Shown piece by piece: positions 51,148 through 59,285 of a DNA stretch of 64,000 nt (positions within the stretch are counted from its first letter, which is position 1; the number at the start of each line of letters is the position of its first letter). The stretch covers positions 57,414 through 121,413 of the forward strand of contig NZ_AWQQ01000054.1 of assembly GCF_002607855.1 (NCBI RefSeq), written 5' to 3'. This DNA is from Desulforamulus profundi. Lineage in GTDB: Bacteria; Bacillota_B; Desulfotomaculia; Desulfotomaculales; Desulfotomaculaceae. Under the pieces are notes generated by a model that was given only the letters and a program-made list of their open reading frames with translations, did no database searches and had not been told where the DNA came from. The position numbers and the translations under genes are program-made.

Positions 51148-51309
51148 TTAAGTTATTTTGTATGGGTAGAAAAAGCAAAAATACTTTTGGTAGACCGGAG
51201 TATTCCGGTTTAATATTTCCGTCAGTTCAGGATGGGGCGGTTTTCCATAACCATAGCAGGGTTCAGGGTTCACTGGGTAATCCAGGAAAATAATTTGGCC
51301 ATTATTCAT
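51148..51309 (-). CDS. Small protein (53 aa), possibly a methyltransferase N-terminal fragment
   Basis: GGAGGTAAACAA gives an excellent site for the ATG at 51309. The product begins MNNGQIIFLDYPVNPEP and continues CYGYGKPPHPELTEILNRN, then PVYQKYFCFFYPYKIT. The YGYGKPPHPEL segment resembles, from memory, the N-terminus of a group of SAM methyltransferases in glycan clusters. Nothing that could be the rest of such an enzyme follows before the convergent GT2 gene, so it is either a short independent protein or a truncated gene whose start signals survive. Confidence 0.45.
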   Translation of the reverse strand: MNNGQIIFLDYPVNPEPCYGYGKPPHPELTEILNRNTPVYQKYFCFFYPYKIT

Positions 51310-51383
51310 TTGTTTACCTCCGGAATTTGCTTAATTAATTAACCTGCCGTTAAAGCAGCCGTTGTATTCATTCGTAGATAATT

Positions 51384-51911
51384 TCATCTAAAATAGAAGA
51401 ACGGCCAGGGTACTGGGGGAGGAGTCCTTTGTTCCGGAGGCGCAGGTGAGGGCAATGGTTCTTCTTTCCTTTCAGGTTGGCTTTTCACGGGTAATGTGTG
51501 GACAACCGAACGGCTTCTGTTCTTTTTCCCGGCAACCACTCCCACCATGGCCAAGCCCAACGCCGCCACGCCCCCACCGGCCACCAGCAAAGTCTTTGGT
51601 TTACCCAGCTTTCTCTTGAACTCAGACATTGTTTTTGTCACAGGCTTGTAATCTTTTACCATATTATCAAACTCTTGCATCCAGTAATCCATACTATCTC
51701 TATTCGGATCCCAAGCGATGTCATCCTCATGGTTTCCCTCGTCCATATCCTGGCCTGTCTCTATTTCCTTTTGCCCTTCTTCCTCGAGGCAATCTGCCGG
51801 TTGATCCCGATCTGCTTCATCCCGCTCCACTTCATCCTCCAGGATGGTATAGATTTTTTCATCTACCATCTCGTCCACGACCTCCCAAATTTCTTCAATG
51901 GTTCCTTTCAA
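51384..51911 (-). CDS. Acidic membrane-anchored hypothetical protein (175 aa)
   Basis: Unrecognised. Residues 1-80 are strongly acidic (many Glu and Asp) and probably helical. Residues 108-130 (TLLVAGGGVAALGLAMVGVV) form one Gly/Ala-rich transmembrane segment, followed by a basic stop-transfer patch (KKNRSRS) and a Pro-rich tail ending FFYFR. The start is TTG, set by TAGGAGG seven bases upstream. By positive-inside logic the basic, Pro-rich tail would be cytoplasmic and the acidic domain on the other side, although there is no cleavable signal. Confidence 0.6.
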   Translation of the reverse strand: MKGTIEEIWEVVDEMVDEKIYTILEDEVERDEADRDQPADCLEEEGQKEIETGQDMDEGNHEDDIAWDPNRDSMDYWMQEFDNMVKDYKPVTKTMSEFKRKLGKPKTLLVAGGGVAALGLAMVGVVAGKKNRSRSVVHTLPVKSQPERKEEPLPSPAPPEQRTPPPVPWPFFYFR

Positions 51912-52175
51912 GCGATCGCCTCCTAAACAGGTTGATTTATCTAAACTTGCCTCGTCTTAACCCATAGATTGTTGCTACCATTGTATTGACCCTGCGATTA
52001 ATCGGTGACAAGCAAGAGGCAGCCAATTTTTTTCATTAAAGTGCAAGACCTCCATTTTTGCCAATGGGGGTTCACATTCAGGTACCAACTTCAACCACTC
52101 TCAGCCCAGTTAAGGTAATACTTACTCTCAGACTTAAATATTATGGTAAAAATTGAGCTAAAGGGATGATCTTGG

Positions 52176-52358
52176 ATGGAAAACCGCAACTATCCGTGTG
52201 CCACGGTGGAGGTTATAAATGTACAGTCCTGCACCTCTATTCCGGTGCCGCAGCCGACCCCGGCAGCTAAACCTACGAAAAGTCTTAGGTGTAATTTAAT
52301 CCAAAATCACAGTTTTGAAAAAATAGTAAAGGGCGGTCTGAGGGGGTTGAAACTTTAG
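52176..52358 (+). CDS. Possible small protein or fragment (60 aa)
   Basis: ATG follows AAAGGGATGATCTTGG, a fair ribosome site. The first 35 residues (MENRNYPCATVEVINVQSC, then PVPQPTPAAKP) are reminiscent of the start of small spore-coat-type proteins. The remainder reads like out-of-frame sequence, so the true gene may be truncated or frameshifted. No family recognised. Confidence 0.25.
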   Translation: MENRNYPCATVEVINVQSCTSIPVPQPTPAAKPTKSLRCNLIQNHSFEKIVKGGLRGLKL

Positions 52359-52487
52359 CTTTAGAGGATCGATCGACAATACCCCTGCCCCCTTGGCTGG
52401 TGAAACTAATGATGAATGCGATGACCCGAAATAATGCCAGAAAGAGTGGAATCAAAGACTTAAAGGCCAGGCACTATGGGGTATAAA

Positions 52488-52515
52488 GGCAGGTAAATCG
52501 ATAAATTTACCTGCC
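52488..52515. repeat. Hairpin with perfect 11-bp stem
   Basis: GGCAGGTAAAT and ATTTACCTGCC flank a six-base loop. The plus-strand tail is TCTGTCTAC, not a strong T run. Possibly a remnant terminator. Confidence 0.55.
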
Positions 52516-52640
52516 TCTGTCTACAAAGAGATAGCCTCTCGAATAATCGAGGGGCCATTTTATCTGTGTTATGTTGCGACATTTAGCTACTACGTAACAG
52601 AATAAGTCAATAAGTTGGAGGAATCTCCCTATTCTTTCCT

Positions 52641-52676
52641 TTTTAAAAAGCAAAAGTGGAAGCACTTGCCTCCACA
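52641..52676 (-). terminator. Terminator of the duplicated TPR gene
   Basis: On the minus strand GTGGAGGCA pairs with TGCTTCCAC (one G-T pair) and is followed by TTTTGCTTTTT. It lies 32 bases past the stop codon. Confidence 0.75.
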
Positions 52677-52707
52677 AAAAAATTATATAACACTCTGAGG
52701 TAACGAA

Positions 52708-54233
52708 TTACTGTCCCTTTTCTTCTAACAATTCCTTATACTTGGGATCTTCACATACCTGTAAAAGCTGGGACCAAACTTCCTTTGCCTGTTCAAGTTC
52801 GTTGGCCCGCATATAGGCCAGACCGAGATCATACAGGATCTGGTGATAGAGTTCGGTGTCAAAGGAGTAGTTATCTTCTTCGTAGGTCTGTTTTAAGTAG
52901 ACAAAATCCTCAATGGCCTGTTCGTTCATACGGAAGGTATCATCCGGTGCGTTATAGGTTAAGTAAGCCCGCAAATAGCGCAGCCTGAGGTTACCTGCCT
53001 CTCTTTCCACCGCCCTGACCAGTTTTAGCCCTTCAGCAGTGTTCCGGAAAGTCATGTCGTTGACGCCGGCGTTCCTTGCTTCCAGTGTCAGGCAGCCGCC
53101 GTAATAAGCCTGGGCGATGGTGTCCTGAGGATCCCCCTGATAAATTTCTTCCCACAGCCGAAGGGCTGCCCTGGTGGCTTCCCTGTAACCGGCCAGAGCC
53201 AACTCGTACAGCCGGAAGCCCTCCAGGAAGGTCTCCTTCCGGTTTTTATATCCACCGCTGAAAGTATTTCCTCGCTTACCTGATCCTTTATCTCGTCTTG
53301 CTCATCCTGTGCCCACACATCGACCTTGTTCTCATCGTCGTCATCCGGTGGAATATCGAACTTATCCCGGGTGTCATATCCCCAGGCATCGCTCTCTTGA
53401 TTGATGAAATCCCGCAGTTCGTTTGTTTCCTGATCATCGTCTGCCGGTAGGAGAATAAAGTTGTCTTGATCATTCTCAGGTAATTCATCCGTCTTGGTTA
53501 GGGCATCATTTTCCCAGGCATTGAACCAGTCACTAAGGTCCTGGCGGCCCTCCGTCTCGACTGGCTCAAGCCCGGGAACGGACTCTGCGGGTAAATCGCT
53601 TTCCGTTACATGCTGCGGATTGATAAGATCCTTATATTTACCATCCGGGTTGAGGGATAAAAGTTTGTTCCAGATGGACTCAGCCTCTCGGGCTTCGCCC
53701 AGGTTGTTATGGGCTGCTCCCAGATCATAAAGAACCTGCCAGTAACACTCCTCGGAAAATACACTTGCATCCAATTCATATCTGGCTGCCAAATAATTAA
53801 AATCCTCAATGGCGGTTTTCGTGCGGTGGAAAACCGTCTCCGGCAGCTTCAGGCTTACAGAACCACGCAAGGTGCGTATTTCAGTATTATCGGGTTCGTT
53901 GGAAACTGCCTCATCCAGGATTCTCAGACCTTCCATGGCTTTCTCCCAACTCTCCTGGGAGTTACCGTCTTCCCGGCCCAGCAGGGCCATGGCGCATCCG
54001 TAGTAAGCCTCCACCAGATTATTTACTTCAATTCGCAGTCTAAGGTCTGCCAGTACTTCGAGGGCCTTTTCAGCCGCTTGTACATCCCCTGCCACACCCT
54101 GGTTAACCGAAAGTTTTGCCTTATCAAAAATTTCCTGTAGAGACCCATCCCCTTCACTTTGACCGGGTCTTTCAAGGTAAAAATTTGGCAGGTCAAAAAA
54201 ACGGGGTTTCTTCCAGGAATTCATTTTAAACAT
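52708..54233 (-). CDS. Duplicated TPR-like protein with acidic linker (frameshifted)
   Basis: About 509 residues after one base is restored near 53240. Two homologous halves: AYYGCAMALLGRE ... VFHRTKTAIEDFNYLAARYE ... CYWQVLYDLGAAHNNLGEAR ... IWNKLLSL, and AYYGGCLTLEARN ... FRMNEQAIEDFVYLKQTYE ... LYHQILYDLGLAYMRANELE ... VWSQLLQV. A long Asp/Glu-rich linker joins them. The second half keeps the order of the first, showing internal gene duplication. GGAGGAGG precedes the ATG and a good sigma-K-like promoter lies upstream. Probably a protein-binding scaffold made in the mother cell; the partner is unknown. Confidence 0.65.
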
Positions 54234-54297
54234 GCTTTTTCCTCCTCCCCCAGGCCCAAGGAAACAGGCTTGATAAATTTGAAAAACACTATACCAA

Positions 54298-54324
54298 TAT
54301 TTTATGGATAATATTGTGTTTTGT
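54298..54324 (-). promoter_or_regulatory. Sigma-K-like promoter upstream of 54233
   Basis: On the minus strand AC, 16 bases, then CATAAAATA, an exact match to CATANNNTA at the ideal spacing. The ATG lies 64 bases further on. Confidence 0.5.
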
Positions 54325-54342
54325 GCCTGTACGCGAGCATAG

Positions 54343-54364
54343 AAAAAGCCCCTGCCGGGGCTTT
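54343..54364 (-). terminator. Terminator after the Cys-rich small protein
   Basis: AAAGCCCC and GGGGCTTT with a GGCA loop, followed on the minus strand by TTTC. It overlaps the stop codon. Confidence 0.85.
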
Positions 54365-54515
54365 AATGATTTACAATGCACTCCATACAGCTGTACTTTG
54401 CACCGTCGGACTTGATGCAGAGCAGGCAGAACAACTTGCCGCAAACTCTACAGGTTTCGTAAAAATCCTCTTCAACGATCTCTCTGCCGCATTCCTGGCA
54501 AAGTATCTTCTCCAT
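54363..54515 (-). CDS. Small Cys-rich (zinc-ribbon-like) protein, 50 aa
   Basis: MEKILCQECGREIVEED, CRVCGKLFCLLC and CMEC give four CxxC pairs in 50 residues, enough for two zinc sites in a RING- or treble-clef-like arrangement. GGAGTGGTAATCG precedes the ATG, and a strong terminator follows immediately. It lies 20 bases after the aldolase-family gene on the same strand, so the two may be cotranscribed. Too short for a family name; the translation and termination signals make it a real gene. Confidence 0.7.
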   Translation of the reverse strand: MEKILCQECGREIVEEDFYETCRVCGKLFCLLCIKSDGAKYSCMECIVNH

Positions 54516-54534
54516 CGATTACCACTCCAGTAAA

Positions 54535-55300
54535 CTACTTCTTCTTGTGAGGAATGTTTGACATGTAGTGACTGACAAACTCCTGGACGATTTTGGGAAT
54601 ATCCTCTGCCGGGTTATCTCCCTTAGCTGCTTTTTTGATTTTGCCCGTTAGTGCTTCCAATAACAGCCTGTCGGGATCATCACTATCAAGCAACCGCCGT
54701 ATTGCTCCGCTCAACCGCATCGGGTCTGCATCCTGAAACACATTTCTGCCTGTAGATACACCGGTACCCCCTGCTTTCAAAGAGTCGGCGATCATGGTTA
54801 ATAAATCAGTAGTGGAGTCCATCTTAGGGCCGCCGGCAATGACCACCGGTACCTTTACTGAGCCGGTAATCTCGGCAAAGGTTGCCGGTGAACCGGTATA
54901 GTAGACTTTAATAATATCCGCTCCCACTTCCTCCGCCACCCTGGCTGCGTGTTTGATCTTAACAGGATCGTACTCGCTTTCCTTACTGCCATCCCTGACG
55001 TACATCATAGCCAGCAGGGGCATTCCCCACAGATCACATTCCCCGGGCAATCCACCCCAGATCCTTTAACATGTGGGCTTCATTTTTTGCAGCCAGGTTC
55101 ACATGCGTAGAAATCGCCGTTGCCCCCAGGCGGATGGCATGTTCCACCGAGGAAACCAATTCCTTTCGGGTGGGGTCTGGCGCCAGCGTAGTGGAAGCCG
55201 CCAGGTGAACTATTAGCTCACAACCCCTGTGGCTCAGGAGCCTCCTGGCGCTCCGAAAATACGATTTCCCTTTCGGGAATGCCGGCCAGATCTGCTTCAT
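54535..55300 (-). pseudogene. ADH synthase / class I aldolase-family protein, N-terminus missing and frameshifted
   Basis: Recognisable from GCELIVHLAAST onward: LAPDPTRKELVSSVEHAIRL, STHVNLAAKNEAHML, ECDLWGMPLLAMMYVRDG, GADIIKVYYTGSP (Schiff-base Lys), VVIAGGPKMDS and GRNVFQDADPM. This is the LsrF/FbaB/AroA' family; next to a DHQ synthase II fragment, the best call is 2-amino-3,7-dideoxy-hept-6-ulosonate synthase of the alternative shikimate entry. A frame change near 55042 needs one base. About 60-90 N-terminal residues are missing, replaced by sequence joined to the upstream fragment. Confidence 0.65.
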
Positions 55301-55301
55301 T

Positions 55302-55472
55302 TTAAATCTCGGTGACGAACTCTGTCTTGTGGGGGTAGTGGCCCTCCCTGCTCTGCTCCACCGTTACCACCACCCTTTTAATGGGTGAGTTGTTCACTAA
55401 ACCCCAAATATCCTGTCGTTCTAAGGGTACTACCCTCCCGTCAAACCATATTTCTCTTTGTGCCTGAGTCAT
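55302..55472 (-). pseudogene. N-terminal fragment of a 3-dehydroquinate synthase II-like protein
   Basis: Fifty-six codons starting at an ATG with AAGGAAGC: EIWFDGRVVPLERQDIWGLV, SPIKRVVVTVEQ and PHKTEFVTEI, then an in-frame TAA. Beyond the stop the same frame continues as NEADLAGIPEREIVFSE, as the family would. It then runs straight into the aldolase-family gene, so the C-terminal 270 or so residues of this enzyme and the start of the next gene are gone in one deletion. The family name is from memory and should be checked. Confidence 0.5.
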
Positions 55473-55592
55473 TGAGCTTCCTTCCTCTCATCGAAGTTGT
55501 GTGACATGAGACTATGTTTTTTACTTATACAACCTATGGAAAAACAAAGCAAATTGTTTTAAAAAATGTAATATTTGAGGTTTTAACCCAAC

Positions 55593-55617
55593 AAAAAAAC
55601 CCCTGACTGCAGGGGGT
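55593..55617 (-). terminator. Terminator of the alkaline phosphatase gene
   Basis: CCCCTG and CAGGGG with a CAGT loop, followed on the minus strand by TTTTTTT. Confidence 0.85.
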
Positions 55618-55671
55618 AACTCTACATACAGGTTATGATTATTAATAATTAGAAACCGTCCTTTCAGTTCT

Positions 55672-57081
55672 TTAATTAAGATGAAAATTCATCAAAATCG
55701 CCAGAGTTTTGGCAATTTCTGTGTTATCCTTAAAACCCCCAAACTTTTGCGCCTCTACACCTACAGCAGAGATAGGAACGCATGATCCTGTGTGTCCCAA
55801 GGTTGTCCAGGCAATACCCGCTCTGTTTGACAGTACATTTTGTATTGCAATATATATTTGTAGTTGGTCACCACTTTTTTCAACCCCATCCATGGCCCTC
55901 TCAATTTTTGCTTTTTCATCCTCTTTTAGGTTAATCAGACCTAAATCTTGTTCAATGTACGTAAAGTAGGCAATCCTATCCCCGGTATAGTGTTTCACAT
56001 AATCCTTTTTATAATTAGTAGCATCTAATAATGTTTTAATATTTAAAAACCCATTCGTACCATAACCTAAAGCCATGCCACCGGTTTCATGGTCAGCAAG
56101 AACTAAAATTAGAGTTTCATTTGGATATTTTTTATAAAACTCGTAAGCCTTGGCAATTGCTTGATCAAAGGCCAGTGTTTCCTGGATGCTTCTTCGTGCA
56201 TCGTTCATCTGACAGGCAAGGTCTATCCTGCCGCCTTCCACCATCATGAAAAAACCTTTTTGGTATTTAGACAGCACTTCAATGCCCTTTTCTGCAATCT
56301 CAGCCAGGCTGGGTAAAGGGGATTTGCTGTTTACCCGATCAATTTCATAAGGCAGGTAGGAATAGGTAAAGCAGGCCAGTACCTTTTGCGGATTGTCAGG
56401 CTGATAATTTTTAAAATTTGTTACTTCATTTTCTGTAACAAATAAGTTATACCCTTTGTTCTTAAATTCTTCTAATAAATTTCTGTTATCCTTTCTATTG
56501 GATTTAAGCGGGCCGTTTTTCGGTACAAATTGTCCATAGCCGCCGCCGGCTAAGAAATCCACTCCACTGTCAAGCAAATCCTCTGCAATCTCATTTTCAT
56601 TGTCTCTGCTTACATTATGCGAGGCAAAAGCAGCCGGGGTGGCATGAGTTAGCCTGGTGGTGGATATGATCCCGGTGGCCATTCCTTTTTCTTCCGCTGC
56701 TTCCACCAGAGTTTTTACATTTTTCCCGTCCGGCAGCTTTGAAAGCATACCGTTTAAGGTTTTAAAACCGGTAGCCAGGGCAGTGCCTGCTGCTGCTGAG
56801 TCAGTTATCAGCGTATCATTGGCCGAATGAGTGGTGATTAAACCGGCTACAGGGAAGGTGTTCATAAGTAACTTTGCATCGGGGTTACCTTCCTGGACCT
56901 GCTTAAAGTACTCCGCTGACTGTCTTTGGGCAATGCCCATACCGTCACCAATAAAATAAAAAACATATTTGGGTGGACCCGCTTCTGCTGCTCCAAAAAC
57001 CGGTACGGTGAGAACAAATAAAAGGACTGCTAACAATAATAAAGTGCTCCTAACTGATCTGGAACAGCTTTTTATATACAT
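55672..57081 (-). CDS. Secreted alkaline phosphatase (about 469 aa)
   Basis: A PhoA-type phosphomonoesterase. The signal peptide is a basic start plus LLLLAVLLFVLTVPVFGAAEA. Active-site blocks in order: FIGDGMG (metal Asp), TLITDSAAAGTALATG (nucleophile Ser in DSA), RLTHATPAAFASH, MVEGGRID, LADHETGG and LGHTGSCVPISAVG, supplying the zinc and magnesium ligands. Length is normal. I chose the ATG at 57081 (MYIKSCSR), eight bases after GGGGG; a TTG at 57096 is the alternative. No Pho-box-like repeats were identified upstream. It is exported and likely anchored or released to scavenge phosphate. Confidence 0.9.
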   Translation of the reverse strand: MYIKSCSRSVRSTLLLLAVLLFVLTVPVFGAAEAGPPKYVFYFIGDGMGIAQRQSAEYFKQVQEGNPDAKLLMNTFPVAGLITTHSANDTLITDSAAAGTALATGFKTLNGMLSKLPDGKNVKTLVEAAEEKGMATGIISTTRLTHATPAAFASHNVSRDNENEIAEDLLDSGVDFLAGGGYGQFVPKNGPLKSNRKDNRNLLEEFKNKGYNLFVTENEVTNFKNYQPDNPQKVLACFTYSYLPYEIDRVNSKSPLPSLAEIAEKGIEVLSKYQKGFFMMVEGGRIDLACQMNDARRSIQETLAFDQAIAKAYEFYKKYPNETLILVLADHETGGMALGYGTNGFLNIKTLLDATNYKKDYVKHYTGDRIAYFTYIEQDLGLINLKEDEKAKIERAMDGVEKSGDQLQIYIAIQNVLSNRAGIAWTTLGHTGSCVPISAVGVEAQKFGGFKDNTEIAKTLAILMNFHLN

Positions 57082-57266
57082 TTTGAAAACCCCCAAAGAA
57101 TTATTTGATGTACTTTTATATAATTTCCGTTCAGATAAATATAAACACTTGTGAAATTTACCACCATAGCTTTATACATGAACGATCAAAGCAGCTAACC
57201 CATCAGCAATGTTTAAAGAACTTCAGCCCACTTTTTAATTTCGACAAAGAACAAAAATCCCCATGC

Positions 57267-57294
57267 ACCTTTTTCCATAATTTTTCATATTTTA
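57267..57294 (+). promoter_or_regulatory. Sigma-K-like promoter of the 57.3-63.9 kb operon
   Basis: CACC (AC at 57267-57268), 17 bases, then CATATTTTA, an exact match to CATANNNTA. It is 45 bases upstream of the first gene. AT-rich DNA makes chance matches possible, but both boxes and the spacing agree. Confidence 0.5.
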
Positions 57295-57338
57295 CAATAT
57301 ATTTACTCGGATAATTAATTTTAAATGGGGTAGGAAAA

Positions 57339-58313
57339 ATGATTGGACTCGGTTTAATTGGCTGTGGCAACTGGGGGTTTAATTATCTAAATACTTTAAA
57401 TTCAATACCGGAAGCAAAGATTTTAACTGTTTGCGACTTAAATGACGATGTCCTAAAGAAAGTCAAACAATTCCATCCCCACTTAAAGACAACCAAAGAT
57501 TGTCAGGACTTGTTAAAGGATGACGAATTGAGCGGCGTAATCATTGCTACTCCACCACATACTCACTTTTCCATAGCGGTAAACTGTTTAGAACGCAACA
57601 AGGCCGTACTGGTAGAAAAACCAATCACACTGTCATATAGTGAAGCGGCTGAATTGATTACATTGGCACAAAAGAAGAATACTCTTTTAATGGCCGGCCA
57701 TCTGATGGAATACCACCCGGTTGTGATGAAACTCCATGAATATGTAAGCCAGGAAATACTGGGGAAGCTGAGATACATTTTATTAGATCGAACCAGCCTA
57801 GCTAGAATTCGGAGTGATGTCCTTTGGGACCTGGCTGTGCATGACGTTTCCATTGTTAGATATCTGGTTAACAAGAATCCCGTGTGGGTAGCCGCACAGG
57901 GAAAAAGCTTCTTACAGGACGGCATCCATGATTTGATAACCATATCCATGGAATTTCCCGATGACTTGTACGTGCAAATTCATGCTAACTCTCTTTACCC
58001 ACAGAAAAAACGCCAAACGGTTGTTGCGGGCAACAAGCTGGTAGCCATTCTTGACGATACCCGGGATGATTTTAAATTAACGCTGCTACCCTATAACGGT
58101 GACATTACTTTGCCTAACCTGGAAAAAATCCCTCCGTTAACCGTCCAGTGCAAACACTTTATCCACTGTATTCAATCAGACTCCGTGCCCAGAACCGGGT
58201 TCGGCGATATTACCTGGGTTATGAAGGTAATGGATTTAATCGAGCAATCTCTTTTAAATAACGGATCAAGACGTTATTTTACTAAGCCCGGCGGTGATCA
58301 TGATGAGAATTAA
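57339..58313 (+). CDS. Gfo/Idh/MocA-family sugar oxidoreductase (324 aa)
   Basis: The N-terminal Rossmann fold has LGLIGCGNWGFNYLNTL; VIIATPPHTHFSIAV and AVLVEKPIT (with the Lys of the EKP motif) follow; AGHLMEYHPVV and DLAVHDVSI fit the substrate domain with its His. NAD(P)-dependent, acting on a nucleotide sugar or free sugar. Followed by an acyltransferase, a deacetylase and an aminotransferase in one operon, a GnnA/WlbA-like role (oxidising the 3-OH of UDP-GlcNAc or a derivative) is the best inference. It overlaps the next gene by 14 bases. Confidence 0.85.
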   Translation: MIGLGLIGCGNWGFNYLNTLNSIPEAKILTVCDLNDDVLKKVKQFHPHLKTTKDCQDLLKDDELSGVIIATPPHTHFSIAVNCLERNKAVLVEKPITLSYSEAAELITLAQKKNTLLMAGHLMEYHPVVMKLHEYVSQEILGKLRYILLDRTSLARIRSDVLWDLAVHDVSIVRYLVNKNPVWVAAQGKSFLQDGIHDLITISMEFPDDLYVQIHANSLYPQKKRQTVVAGNKLVAILDDTRDDFKLTLLPYNGDITLPNLEKIPPLTVQCKHFIHCIQSDSVPRTGFGDITWVMKVMDLIEQSLLNNGSRRYFTKPGGDHDEN

Positions 58314-59271
58314 AGTTTATGATGAAGACTTGAAAGACCGGTGGGATGAGTTCGTTATCAAGTCCAGAAACGGCACATTTATGCAGCAGCGCCATTTTTT
58401 AAACTATCACCCCCGGAATCGGTTTATGGATCATTCCCTGATGGTTTATGACGAGCACGATCAATTAACGGCTGTCATTCCGGGCGCTATAAAACATAAT
58501 GGAGAAAAACGTCTGCTTTCCTCTTATCCGGGAGCCTCTCACGGGGGAATTGTTATTGACCTGAAGTTTAATACTGCCAGAGCACTGGCCCTGGTCCCTA
58601 TATTGATTGAACACTGTCAGGCTAACAACTTTCATTCTATAGAACTTAAAATGGTCCCCCGTATTTATCATTGTTGGCCCTGTGATGAAATCGACTTTGC
58701 CTTACGTTATTACGGTTTTTCCCTTAGCAGCACGGAATTGGCTACAGCCCTGCCGCTAAAAGAAACACCCTTCAAAACACACTACATGGCCGAAAGCGCA
58801 CAAAGGAATAGGCACAAGGCTGAAAAACTGGGAGTTACCATAAAGGAAAGCAGTGACTACAAAACTTTTCGGAACATATTGACAAATAATCTCAAACAGC
58901 GGCATAAAACCCATCCCACCCATACATTACCGGAAATCGTGGATCTGACGCAAAGATACCCTCAATCCATCAAGCTGTTTGCAGCCTATTATGAGGAAGA
59001 CATGATCAGCGGGGTGGTAGCCTTTCTGCTCAACAGCCGGGTTATCAACTGTTTCTACATCGCTAATAACAGTGAATACCAGCACCTGCGTTCATTGGAC
59101 CTGTTATTTTACAGATTAATCAACTGGGGAATCGAAAGAGGTTACCATTACCTGGACTGGGGCATCTCCACTGAAAACAAAGGAAAGTTTGTCAACCAGG
59201 GACTCTTTAGATTTAAAGAAAAGTTTGGCGGTCGGGGTGTTTTGAGAGAAACCTATTCTCTAGATTTGTAA
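58300..59271 (+). CDS. FemAB/GNAT-like acyltransferase (about 324 aa)
   Basis: A FemAB-like double-GNAT layout. GTFMQQRHFLNYHPRNRF near the N-terminus, AVIPGAIKHNGEKRLLSSYP, and the C-terminal ISGVVAFLLNSRVINCFYIA, then HYLDWGISTENKGKFVNQGL with FRFKEKFGG, which closes such proteins. Members transfer amino acids or acyl groups to amino groups of cell-wall precursors and sugars. In this operon it could acylate the amino sugar made by the oxidoreductase-aminotransferase pair. Starts at 58294 (GTG), 58300 and 58303 (ATG) are all possible; a GGCGGTGATC site favours one of the ATGs. Confidence 0.65.
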   Translation: MMRIKVYDEDLKDRWDEFVIKSRNGTFMQQRHFLNYHPRNRFMDHSLMVYDEHDQLTAVIPGAIKHNGEKRLLSSYPGASHGGIVIDLKFNTARALALVPILIEHCQANNFHSIELKMVPRIYHCWPCDEIDFALRYYGFSLSSTELATALPLKETPFKTHYMAESAQRNRHKAEKLGVTIKESSDYKTFRNILTNNLKQRHKTHPTHTLPEIVDLTQRYPQSIKLFAAYYEEDMISGVVAFLLNSRVINCFYIANNSEYQHLRSLDLLFYRLINWGIERGYHYLDWGISTENKGKFVNQGLFRFKEKFGGRGVLRETYSLDL

Positions 59272-59285
59272 CAGAAGGTGATTTT

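Larger units (their letters stand above)
51912..52640. other. Largely non-coding region
   Basis: About 730 bases with only one weak gene candidate (52176-52358) and hairpins near 52488-52515 and 52533-52556. The stretch 52360-52480 has no open frame with a ribosome site. It may contain decayed sequence. Confidence 0.4.

Noticed and set aside
57082..57338. Possible gene between alkaline phosphatase and the Gfo/Idh operon
   Set aside because: The open frames are AT-rich with no ribosome sites; the interval contains the divergent promoter region.
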